Shown here piece after piece: positions 18,996 to 26,918 of a DNA stretch of 64,000 nucleotides. The stretch comes from Uliginosibacterium gangwonense DSM 18521 (lineage in GTDB: Bacteria > Pseudomonadota > Gammaproteobacteria > Burkholderiales > Rhodocyclaceae): positions 233,576 to 297,575 of the forward strand of contig NZ_KB892857.1 in NCBI RefSeq assembly GCF_000373965.1, read 5' to 3'. The position numbers and the translations under genes are program-made. The notes under the pieces are model-generated. The model saw only the letters and a list, made by a program, of their open reading frames with translations, searched no databases and was not told the DNA's origin. Numbering within the stretch: position 1 is the first letter of the stretch; every line of letters starts with the position of its first letter.

Positions 18996-20027
18996 CTACC
19001 CCCTATGCAGATGACCCCTGCGCAAACTACTGGTTGATGCGCGCACCACCAATTCAGGCTCCGGAGCTCGCACCAGGATTGGCTGGTGGCCGGGGTTTTC
19101 AATCAGATCCAACAGCAAATTGATGGAAATCTTGGCGATCTCCTGGATGTGCAGCGCCACCGTCGTCAATGCCGGACGCATTTGTTGGGCCAGTTGGATA
19201 TCAGTGATGCCGATCAGCGAGATATCCCCCGGAATGCGGATACCCCGGTCAGCCAAGGCCTGAGAGGCACCAAAAGCCAGCAAGTCATTCGTGGCGAAAA
19301 TGGCTGTCATATCCGGATGAGTGGAGAGCAGGCTGCTGGTGGCCTGATAGCCCCCAGGCACGGTATCCAGAACGCATTGCACGCAGCTTTCATCAAACGC
19401 CACACCCGCGTCCAGCAAAGCATGTTTGAAGCCTTCCAGACGCAGATGCTGCATACCTTCCAGCCCGCGCCCCACGATCACGCCAATCTTGCGGTGCCCC
19501 AGCTTGAGCAGGTGCTCCGCAGCCACCTGACCAGCGCGACGAAAATTGACAATGACATGCGGCAGGCCATCGGAAAAATCCTCAAACTCTTCGGAGGCGA
19601 GCACGATAGGCGCATGACGCCCGCGTAACTCCTCGATCACCTCGGTCGCCATCCCCATATGCAGTACCAGCACCCCATCGGCCAGTGTGCCTGCAATCTG
19701 GTTGAGGTAGGCGTGGCCAATTTCCGGGTCTTCGTCAGTATTGCAGACCATCAGAAAATACTTGCGCTGACGCGCCACCCGCTCGGCAACACGCACCAGC
19801 TCAGGATAAAACGGGTTGGTGATGCTGGGCAGCACCAAGGCGACCATACAGGATTTGCCCCGCGCCAAGGCACGCGCCATCAGGTTGGGGCGGTAGCCAA
19901 GCTGCGCAATCGCCGCCTCCACGCGTGCAACGGTGGCGGGCCTGACCTTGCCGGGATTGCGCAAGACGTTCGAGACGGTGGCGGTGGTCACGCCCGCAAG
20001 GCGTGCAACTTCGCTTAGGGTGGCCAT
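18996..20027 (-). CDS. LacI family transcriptional repressor
   Basis: This 343-residue regulator has an N-terminal HTH (LSEVARLAGVTTATVSNVLR) and hinge helix (RPNLMARALARGKS, with the usual leucine-wedge region). A sugar-binding core follows from about residue 60 (VALVLPSITNPFYPELV, later IFATNDLLAFGA and SLIGITD). It is divergent from the galactoside transport and hydrolase operon and two matching palindromes lie in the 404-bp gap between them. The simplest reading is that it represses that operon and itself until a galactoside-derived ligand binds. The ATG at 20027 opens directly on the HTH. Confidence 0.93.
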   Translation of the reverse strand: MATLSEVARLAGVTTATVSNVLRNPGKVRPATVARVEAAIAQLGYRPNLMARALARGKSCMVALVLPSITNPFYPELVRVAERVARQRKYFLMVCNTDEDPEIGHAYLNQIAGTLADGVLVLHMGMATEVIEELRGRHAPIVLASEEFEDFSDGLPHVIVNFRRAGQVAAEHLLKLGHRKIGVIVGRGLEGMQHLRLEGFKHALLDAGVAFDESCVQCVLDTVPGGYQATSSLLSTHPDMTAIFATNDLLAFGASQALADRGIRIPGDISLIGITDIQLAQQMRPALTTVALHIQEIAKISINLLLDLIENPGHQPILVRAPEPELVVRASTSSLRRGHLHRG

Positions 20028-20128
20028 ATGTAGTTTTCTATGAGGAATCCACCAGCATGGGGTGAAAAAGAAATTCTCAGCCAGGCTTGCAACTCGGATT
20101 TGCGGGAAGTATATTCCAAAAACACCAG

Positions 20129-20144
20129 ATTTAAACGCTTAAAT
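20129..20144. promoter_or_regulatory. LacI-family operator, site 1
   Basis: ATTTAA-ACGC-TTAAAT is a perfect 6-bp-arm palindrome with a CG-containing centre, as expected for LacI-type repressors. It lies about 100 bp upstream of the regulator start and shares both arms with site 2. Confidence 0.75.
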
Positions 20145-20229
20145 GCGGGCAAACACTGGGGTTTACCATAATCATCAAGTACATTTTCTCGCTTCAGCAG
20201 GAATCGCAACAGCGCTTAGACCGTCAAAA

Positions 20230-20245
20230 ATTTAACCGCTTAAAT
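20230..20245. promoter_or_regulatory. LacI-family operator, site 2
   Basis: ATTTAA-CCGC-TTAAAT has the same arms as site 1 and a similar centre. Its centre is 101 bp from that of site 1, a distance that would allow a DNA loop by a tetramer. It overlaps the tentative -10 of the transport operon. Confidence 0.75.
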
Positions 20246-20431
20246 TTTAACCACAGGGAGTCATCTGAACGATTTGGGCGGTCAAGCATGCAGTAGCCCG
20301 TAGCACCATAACAAGGCAGAGCCATCTTGCGCAGAGGGCCACCCCCGCACGGCAAGAGGCCCAGGAGACAACAGGCGGCCTGTACAGCATCAGTTGGCCA
20401 GCCGCTTGAGCCATTCACAGAAAGGAACATC

Positions 20432-21706
20432 ATGAACTTTGCAAAGCGCACCACTCTCAAGGCAATCGCTGGTCTTGCATTCGCTTCCACTGGTATGTTC
20501 TCGGCTGCTGCGGCTTCGGCCAAAGAAGTCACCGTCTGGGCATGGGACCCCAACTTCAACATCGCCATCATGAAGGAAGCGGGCGCGCGCTACACGGCCA
20601 AGCACCCGGATGTCACCTTCAAGATTGTCGATATGGCCAAGGCCGATCTCGAACAAAAGCTGCAGACCACACTGGCTTCCGGCGTGACGAAGACCCTGCC
20701 GGATATTGTGCTGATTGAGGATTACAACGCACCGAAGTATCTGCGCTCCTTCCCCGGCGCCTTTGCCCCGATGTCTGGCGTGGTGGATTACAAACAGTTC
20801 GCCAAATACAAAGTTGATCTGATGAGCATGGGCGGCAAGGTCTACGGGCTGCCTTTCGATGCGGGTGTCACCGGGATGTACTACCGGCGTGACATGATTG
20901 CCAAGGCGGGCTTCAGCGACAAGGACATGCAGAACATCACCTGGGATCGCTTCATCGAAATTGCCAAAAAGGTGGAAGCCGCCACCGGCAAGAAGATGAT
21001 GGCGATGGACCCGCAGGATATCGCGCTGATCCGCATCATGATGCAATCAACAGGGCGCTGGTATTTTGATGCCAATGGCAAGCTGGACATCAAGAACAAC
21101 CCGGCCCTGAAAGCTGCACTGGAAGTGGAAGCCAAACTGATCACCCAAAACGTATTCAAACCCACCGCAGGTTGGGGTGAATGGGTCGGCGCCTTCAACA
21201 AGGGCGATGTCGCCAGTGTGCTCAGTGGCGTGTGGATCACCGGTTCCATCAAGGCCGAAGCCAGCCAGTCCGGCAAATGGGGGGTAGCGCCGATTCCGGC
21301 CCTGAACATCAAGGGCAGCGTCAACGCCTCCAACCTCGGAGGCTCCAGCTGGTACGTGTTGGCCGGCGGCAAGGAGAAGAATACGGCAATCGATTTCCTG
21401 AATGCCATTTATGCCAAAGACGTGGATTTCTATCAAGTCATCCTGCAATCGCGTGGCGCGGTCGGCACCATGCTCGCCTCGCGTAACGGCAAGGCATACT
21501 CGGAAGCCGACCCCTTCTTTGGTGGCGCCAAGGTGTGGCAAAGCTTTAGCGACTGGCTCGTCAAGGTGCCCAGCGTGAACTACGGCATCTACACCGCCGA
21601 AGGCGATGCCGCCGTTGCCGCGCAATTGCCGAACCTTGCTCAAGGCATGCCGGTCGACAAGGTGCTGGATAACATCCAGCAGCAACTTGCCAGCCAGATG
21701 AAGTAA
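20432..21706 (+). CDS. ABC sugar transporter, extracellular solute-binding protein
   Basis: This 424-residue periplasmic protein of solute-binding family 1 has a signal peptide (MNFAKRTTLKAIAG, cleavage after ASA before KEVTVWAWD). The mature N-terminus VTVWAWDPNFNIAIMKEA and the pattern GLPFDAGVTGMYYRRD are typical of oligosaccharide binders. AAAGGAA lies just before the ATG at 20432, which replaces a longer unlikely start. It leads an operon of binding protein, two permeases, GH2 enzyme, ATPase and GH36 enzyme. Given the enzymes, the ligand is probably a galactose-containing oligosaccharide; this is inference. Confidence 0.92.
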   Translation: MNFAKRTTLKAIAGLAFASTGMFSAAAASAKEVTVWAWDPNFNIAIMKEAGARYTAKHPDVTFKIVDMAKADLEQKLQTTLASGVTKTLPDIVLIEDYNAPKYLRSFPGAFAPMSGVVDYKQFAKYKVDLMSMGGKVYGLPFDAGVTGMYYRRDMIAKAGFSDKDMQNITWDRFIEIAKKVEAATGKKMMAMDPQDIALIRIMMQSTGRWYFDANGKLDIKNNPALKAALEVEAKLITQNVFKPTAGWGEWVGAFNKGDVASVLSGVWITGSIKAEASQSGKWGVAPIPALNIKGSVNASNLGGSSWYVLAGGKEKNTAIDFLNAIYAKDVDFYQVILQSRGAVGTMLASRNGKAYSEADPFFGGAKVWQSFSDWLVKVPSVNYGIYTAEGDAAVAAQLPNLAQGMPVDKVLDNIQQQLASQMK

Positions 21707-21715
21707 TTCCACCTG

Positions 21716-21743
21716 TTGGCGTGGGCGCAAACGCCCACGCCAA
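21716..21743 (+). other. Strong stem-loop between binding-protein and permease genes
   Basis: TTGGCGTGGGCG (21716-21727) pairs perfectly with CGCCCACGCCAA (21732-21743) around a CAAA loop, with no T-run. It starts 9 bp after the stop codon. Such a stem in this position commonly protects the upstream mRNA from 3' decay or attenuates transcription, giving more binding protein than permease. Confidence 0.8.
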
Positions 21744-21816
21744 ACACAGCAGCACACCCTCCTTGCGCCAGGGCATTGGCATAGCCTTGCCCTCCATCAC
21801 CTTGGGAGACATTGTC

Positions 21817-22707
21817 ATGGGGCAAGCAGCTCGGCCCGCTTCACGTCGTTTCTACGACATCAACGGCTGGTGTTTCGTATCGGCCGCGCTGGCGTTGATC
21901 GCCGCATTCATGGTCTACCCCATCTGCCAGTCGCTCTGGATGTCACTGCATTCCGGGCAAGGCACCGTGACCGAATTCGTTGGTCTGGGCAATATCGGGC
22001 GCTTGACCAGTGATCCGATCTTCATCAAGGCGCTCTCCAATACCTTCGTCTTCCTGATTGTGCAGGTGCCCATCATGATCGTGCTGGCACTGGTGATGGC
22101 CTCCTGCCTGAACATGCCCAATCTCAAAGCCAAGGGGATCATCCGCACCATCATCTTTCTGCCTTGCGTCACCTCTCTTGTAGCGTACTCGGTGCTGTTC
22201 AAGAGCATGTTCTCCTATGACGGGGTAATCAACTCCACACTTGCATACCTGGGGCTGATCAGCGAACCCATCCCTTGGCTCTCAGACCCATTCTGGGCCA
22301 AGGTAGTCATCATCATCGCTGTCACTTGGCGGTGGACCGGCTACAACATGATCTTCTATCTGGCCGCCATGCAGAATATCGACAAGTCGATCTACGAAGC
22401 CGCCCGCATTGATGGCATCAGCGCATTCCGCCGCTTTATCTCGATCACCATCCCGATGCTCAAACCGGTGATCCTGTTTACCACGGTCACCTCCACCATC
22501 GGCACCTTGCAGTTGTTTGACGAGGCAATGAACATCACCAGCGGCGGGCCTTCGGACAGTACGCTCACGCTCTCACTGTATATCTACAACCTGTCATTCA
22601 AGTTTGTCCCGAACTTCGGCTACGCCGCCACGGTGTCTTACGTCATCGTCATTCTCGTGGCCATCCTCGCCTTCATCCAGTTCTATGCAGCACGGGAGCG
22701 TGAATGA
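21817..22707 (+). CDS. ABC sugar transporter permease (MalF/UgpA-like)
   Basis: This 296-residue inner-membrane protein has six predicted membrane helices. The first is AALALIAAFMVYPICQSLW. The EAA loop that contacts the ATPase reads YEAARIDGISAFRRFISITIP in the usual position about 90 residues from the end. The ATG at 21817 is preceded by GGGAGA; earlier in-frame starts run through the stem-loop region. Its stop overlaps the start of the second permease (ATGA). Confidence 0.92.
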   Translation: MGQAARPASRRFYDINGWCFVSAALALIAAFMVYPICQSLWMSLHSGQGTVTEFVGLGNIGRLTSDPIFIKALSNTFVFLIVQVPIMIVLALVMASCLNMPNLKAKGIIRTIIFLPCVTSLVAYSVLFKSMFSYDGVINSTLAYLGLISEPIPWLSDPFWAKVVIIIAVTWRWTGYNMIFYLAAMQNIDKSIYEAARIDGISAFRRFISITIPMLKPVILFTTVTSTIGTLQLFDEAMNITSGGPSDSTLTLSLYIYNLSFKFVPNFGYAATVSYVIVILVAILAFIQFYAARERE

Positions 22708-23525
22708 TGATCAACTGGGTTGAAAAAATCCGCAATGCGCTGACCTACACCTTCCTGGGGGTCATGGCGTTCCTGTCACTCTTCCCTTTTGGCTGGATGG
22801 TAATCAGCGCGACCAACACCAGCACCGATGTCACCAAGGGCAAACTCAGCTTTGGTTCGGCACTGTTCTCAAACATCGGGAAATTTGCCGAGCAATTCAA
22901 CATCGGATTGATTTTCTGGAACTCGGCCAAGGTCGCCATTCTCGGCACGCTCTTTACCTTACTAGTGTCTTCACTGGCCGGATATGGCTTTGAAGTGTTC
23001 CGCTCCAGGGCCCGCGAGCGCCTCTATCAAGGCTTGCTGCTCACGATGATGATTCCGTTTGCCGCCCTGATGATTCCACTTTTCATCCTGATGGCCTCCG
23101 CAGACATGCTCGACACCCACGCGGGGGTGATTCTGCCGCTGATCTCATCGGCCTATATCATTTTCTACTTCCGCCAGAGCACCAAGGCATTTCCTGGCGA
23201 ACTGCGCGATGCAGCCCGCGTGGACGGCCTCAAAGAATGGCAGATCTTCCTTTTCGTTTATGTTCCAGTCATGCGCTCCACTTACGCAGCGGCGTTCATC
23301 ATTGTTTTCATGATGTTCTGGAACAGTTTCCTGTGGCCACTGATCGTACTACAGTCGCCGGAAATGAAGACCATTACACTGGTGCTGTCCTCGATGGGGT
23401 CAGCCTACTTCCCTGACTTTGGCGTCATCATGGTTGCCACCGTCATGGCAACACTGCCCACCCTGGTGGTGTTCTTTGCCATGCAACGCCAGTTCGTCCA
23501 AGGGATGCTCGGATCAATCAAATAA
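22704..23525 (+). CDS. ABC sugar transporter permease (MalG/UgpE-like)
   Basis: This 273-residue membrane protein is the second half of the transport channel. It has a first helix near 15-35 (TFLGVMAFLSLFPFGWMVI) and the EAA loop written RDAARVDGLKEWQIFLFVYVP. The ATG overlaps the stop of the preceding permease, indicating coupled translation. Six helices and length match the family. Confidence 0.92.
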   Translation: MMINWVEKIRNALTYTFLGVMAFLSLFPFGWMVISATNTSTDVTKGKLSFGSALFSNIGKFAEQFNIGLIFWNSAKVAILGTLFTLLVSSLAGYGFEVFRSRARERLYQGLLLTMMIPFAALMIPLFILMASADMLDTHAGVILPLISSAYIIFYFRQSTKAFPGELRDAARVDGLKEWQIFLFVYVPVMRSTYAAAFIIVFMMFWNSFLWPLIVLQSPEMKTITLVLSSMGSAYFPDFGVIMVATVMATLPTLVVFFAMQRQFVQGMLGSIK

Positions 23526-23535
23526 GGAAATAGTG

Positions 23536-25782
23536 ATGCGAAAAATCACCAAACTCAACGCTGGCTGGACCTTTCACAACAACTTTTCAAGCGAGTTGGT
23601 CGCCCAAGCAAGCCCAGGGGAAACTGTGCGCCTGCCGCACAATGCGGTTGACCTGGAAATGAACTACTTCGATGAGCGCTGTTATCAGAAGGAGTTCGGC
23701 TATCAAAAAATCCTGCCCTGGAGCGAAGAATTTGCAGATCGTGAAATCTCGCTGGTCTTCGATGGCGCCATGGCCAACAGCATGGTCTGGCTCAATGGCC
23801 AGGAAGTTGCCCACCACAAAGATGGTTACACCCCTTTCGAGGCCCGCCTGACCGGGCTGCTCAAGCACGGGGACAACCTCATCACCGTCAAGATCGACGG
23901 CAGTGAGAATCCGGAAATCCCCCCCTTTGGCGGGCAGATTGATTACCTCACCTACGCGGGTATCTACCGCGATGTGTGGCTCAAACTCACCGACGCAGTA
24001 GCAATCCGTCATATCAAGATCGAAACAGCGCACGAACTGAGCGATGCCAAATCAGTCAGCATTGTCGGGGTGCTGGGCAATCCACAAGGCTTGCTCATGG
24101 CAGGGCAGGTGCAGGCTGATTTGTGCGACATGGGCGGTGCAGTGTTGCACAGCAAGGCCCAGGAGCTGACTGGCGAGCACTTCCGCATCGACTTTGATGC
24201 CTTGAGCGGCCTAGCCTTGTGGGAGCTTGAGCACCCGCAACTCTATCGCGTGGTCGTACGCATCCAGACGACACAGGGCCGTGACGAAATCTCCAGCCGT
24301 TTTGGCTTTCGCACCGCACAGTTCACGCCCGATGGTTTCCGGCTCAATGGCAAGGCACTCAAGATCCGTGGGCTCAACCGCCATCAGTCCTACCCCTATG
24401 TGGGCTATGCCATGGGCAAACGTGCGCAGGAAAAAGATGCAGATATCCTCAAGTACGAACTCAAGTGCAATCTGGCCCGCACCTCGCACTATCCGCAGTC
24501 GCCCTACTTTCTGGATCGCTGCGATGAAATCGGCCTGCTCGTGTTCGAAGAGATCCCCGGCTGGCAGCACATCGGCGGGCAAGCCTGGCAGGATGAATCG
24601 GTGGAAAACGTGCGGCGCATGATCGAGCGTGACTGGAACCATCCCTCCATTGTTCTATGGGGCGTGCGCATTAACGAGTCACAAGACAGTCACGATTTCT
24701 ACACCCGCACCAACGCCTTGGCTCATGCGCTGGACAGCACACGCCAGACGGGTGGGGTGCGCTTCCTGCAAAACAGCGAACTGCTCGAAGACGTCTACAC
24801 CATTAACGATTTTGCCAACGGCGCACCCACAGAGTTTTTTGAAGGGCAGCCGGTTGCCCCCTTGCGCGCACCACGCCACATTACGGGGCTGGATCGTGAT
24901 GTGCCTTACTTCGTCACAGAATGCAATGGGCATATGTATCCCACCAAGCGGATTGATGCCGAACACCGCCAATCCGAACATGTGACGCGTCACCTGCAAA
25001 TCCTGGATGCCGCGTATGCCAACCCGAATATTTCAGGCGTGCTCGGCTGGTGCATGAATGACTACAACACCCACAAGGATTTCGGCGCAGGCGACCGCAT
25101 CTGCCACCACGGTGTCATGGACATCCTCCGCGAACCCAAATTCGCGGCCTATGCCTATACCAGCCAGTGCGAACCGGATGAACAGATTGTGCTGGAACCC
25201 GTTACCTACTGGGCGCGCGGCGAAAAAGACCGCTGTGAGGTGCTGCCACTGATCGTGCTGACCAACTGCGATTACGTGGAACTGAAGTTCGGTGACTTCA
25301 TGGCCAAGCGTGCCGAACCGGATCGCACAGCCTATCCGCATCTACCGCATGCCCCAGTCATTATCGACAGTCGCCACGTCAATATCAACGATCTGGGCGC
25401 CTGGGGCATGCTCTGGCAGGATGGAGTGATCACCGGCTTCATCGATGGCAAACCGGTTGCGCAGGTACGTCTGAGCGGCAATCCTGTCCCCACCACGCTG
25501 GAAGTGAAAGCGGATGACCTGGAACTGATCGCTAACGATAAAGATGCCACCCGCATCATCATCCGCGCCCTGGATCAAGCCGGGAGGCTGTTGCCCTTCC
25601 TGGACGACGTCGTCAACATCAAGCTCACTGGCCAGGCACGGGTATTGGGGCCGGATGTCTTGTTGTTCAGGGGGGGGATTGCCGCCTGCTGGATTGAGAC
25701 CACTGGAGAAACAGGGCCAATCGACGTGCAGGTCACGACCCGACGACTCGGTGAAAAGCATTTGAAATTGGCCGCCCGATAA
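23536..25782 (+). CDS. Glycoside hydrolase family 2 enzyme (beta-galactosidase-like)
   Basis: This 748-residue enzyme has the GH2 order: N-terminal jelly-roll sugar-binding domain (about 10-175, with VWLNGQEVAHHKDGYTPF and AGIYRDVWL), an immunoglobulin-like domain, and a TIM-barrel (about 280-570). The acid/base is probably E381 in RINESQD and the nucleophile E462 in FVTECNGH. A C-terminal domain of about 180 residues follows. No signal peptide is seen, so it acts in the cytoplasm on imported oligosaccharide. It sits between the permease and ATPase genes. Beta-galactosidase is the most likely activity, but beta-glucuronidase or beta-mannosidase cannot be excluded. AAGGAAA precedes the ATG at 23536. 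Confidence 0.88.
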   Translation: MRKITKLNAGWTFHNNFSSELVAQASPGETVRLPHNAVDLEMNYFDERCYQKEFGYQKILPWSEEFADREISLVFDGAMANSMVWLNGQEVAHHKDGYTPFEARLTGLLKHGDNLITVKIDGSENPEIPPFGGQIDYLTYAGIYRDVWLKLTDAVAIRHIKIETAHELSDAKSVSIVGVLGNPQGLLMAGQVQADLCDMGGAVLHSKAQELTGEHFRIDFDALSGLALWELEHPQLYRVVVRIQTTQGRDEISSRFGFRTAQFTPDGFRLNGKALKIRGLNRHQSYPYVGYAMGKRAQEKDADILKYELKCNLARTSHYPQSPYFLDRCDEIGLLVFEEIPGWQHIGGQAWQDESVENVRRMIERDWNHPSIVLWGVRINESQDSHDFYTRTNALAHALDSTRQTGGVRFLQNSELLEDVYTINDFANGAPTEFFEGQPVAPLRAPRHITGLDRDVPYFVTECNGHMYPTKRIDAEHRQSEHVTRHLQILDAAYANPNISGVLGWCMNDYNTHKDFGAGDRICHHGVMDILREPKFAAYAYTSQCEPDEQIVLEPVTYWARGEKDRCEVLPLIVLTNCDYVELKFGDFMAKRAEPDRTAYPHLPHAPVIIDSRHVNINDLGAWGMLWQDGVITGFIDGKPVAQVRLSGNPVPTTLEVKADDLELIANDKDATRIIIRALDQAGRLLPFLDDVVNIKLTGQARVLGPDVLLFRGGIAACWIETTGETGPIDVQVTTRRLGEKHLKLAAR

Positions 25783-25833
25783 ACCCGGGACAGACAGTTT
25801 GCGCAAGGGCGGATGGCCCACGGAGAATTGACA

Positions 25834-26916
25834 ATGGCGGATGTAAAGCTGAACGATGTTCGTAAATCTTTTGGCAACGTAGATATCATCAAGGGCGTCA
25901 GTCTGGACATCCAGGATGGCGAATTCGTTGTATTCGTCGGCCCTTCCGGCTGTGGCAAATCGACGCTTTTACGGATGATCTCCGGGCTGGAAGATATCAC
26001 CAGCGGGCAGTTGCAGATTGGCGGGCAATTGATGAATGCGGTCGATCCATCCAAGCGCGGGGTGGCGATGGTGTTCCAGTCATACGCGCTTTACCCGCAT
26101 ATGACGGTGCGCGAAAATATGGGCTTTGCCCTGCGCTTCGCCGGAGTTGCCAAGGAGGTGGTGGCCGCCAAGGTCGACGCCGCCGCAAAAATCCTCGGCC
26201 TGGAAGCACTGATGGAGCGCAAGCCCAAAGCCTTGTCCGGCGGGCAGCGCCAACGGGTCGCCATTGGCCGCGCCATCGTGCGTGACCCCAAGGTGTTTTT
26301 GTTTGACGAGCCGCTCTCGAATCTTGATGCAGAATTACGTGTGCATATGCGTATCGAGATTGCCCGCCTGCACCGCGAATTGGGGACCACCACGATCTAT
26401 GTCACCCACGATCAGGTGGAAGCCATGACCCTGGCCGACAAGATCGTGGTGCTACGTGCAGGGCTGGTCGAGCAGGTGGGCGCGCCGCTGGAACTCTACG
26501 ACAACCCGGCAAATACCTTTGTGGCAGGCTTTATCGGCTCACCACGCATGAACTTCTTCAATGGCCGCGTCAAAGACAATGATGGCACGCATTGTCAGGT
26601 GGAGCTTGCTGACTTTGGCGGTGCCGCCGTCACGATCCCGCTCAAAGGCACCATGCCGGAAGAGGGCAAGGAGGTATCCCTTGGCATCCGCCCTGAACAC
26701 TTCCATGACGATGGGGATGGCCTTCTGAATCTCAAGCTGGATATGCTGGAACACTTGGGCGGGGAGACGTTTGCCTACGCACGCTCACAATCCGGCGCGA
26801 TGGTCGTGATCGAAACCAAGCACGGGCGAGACCTCGCAATCGGCCAGCAATATGAAGCACGTTTCCGCACCCAATGTGCGTTGCTCTTTGACAAAGCCGG
26901 GGCCCGTATCTATTGA
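25834..26916 (+). CDS. ABC sugar transporter ATP-binding protein (UgpC/MsmK/MalK family)
   Basis: This 360-residue ATPase has Walker A GPSGCGKS at 36-43, Q-loop [10 protein letters not shown], signature LSGGQRQR and Walker [17 protein letters not shown]. The D-loop and H-loop ([10 protein letters not shown]) are intact. A C-terminal TOBE-type regulatory domain follows from about 240. It powers the two permeases of this operon. The ATG at 25834 has GGAG eight bases upstream; an ATG at 25813 lies ahead of that site. Confidence 0.94.
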   Translation: MADVKLNDVRKSFGNVDIIKGVSLDIQDGEFVVFVGPSGCGKSTLLRMISGLEDITSGQLQIGGQLMNAVDPSKRGVAMVFQSYALYPHMTVRENMGFALRFAGVAKEVVAAKVDAAAKILGLEALMERKPKALSGGQRQRVAIGRAIVRDPKVFLFDEPLSNLDAELRVHMRIEIARLHRELGTTTIYVTHDQVEAMTLADKIVVLRAGLVEQVGAPLELYDNPANTFVAGFIGSPRMNFFNGRVKDNDGTHCQVELADFGGAAVTIPLKGTMPEEGKEVSLGIRPEHFHDDGDGLLNLKLDMLEHLGGETFAYARSQSGAMVVIETKHGRDLAIGQQYEARFRTQCALLFDKAGARIY

Positions 26917-26918
26917 TC

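Larger units (their letters stand above)
20028..20431. promoter_or_regulatory. Divergent control region of lacI-type regulator and galactoside operon
   Basis: This 404-bp gap holds two 16-bp palindromes listed separately. A tentative promoter for the operon is TTAGAC (20216-20221), an 18-bp spacer and TTAAAT (20240-20245), whose -10 would coincide with the right half of the second palindrome. The leader from there to the ATG at 20432 is about 185 nt and shows no recognised riboswitch. No gene is evident in it. Confidence 0.5.
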
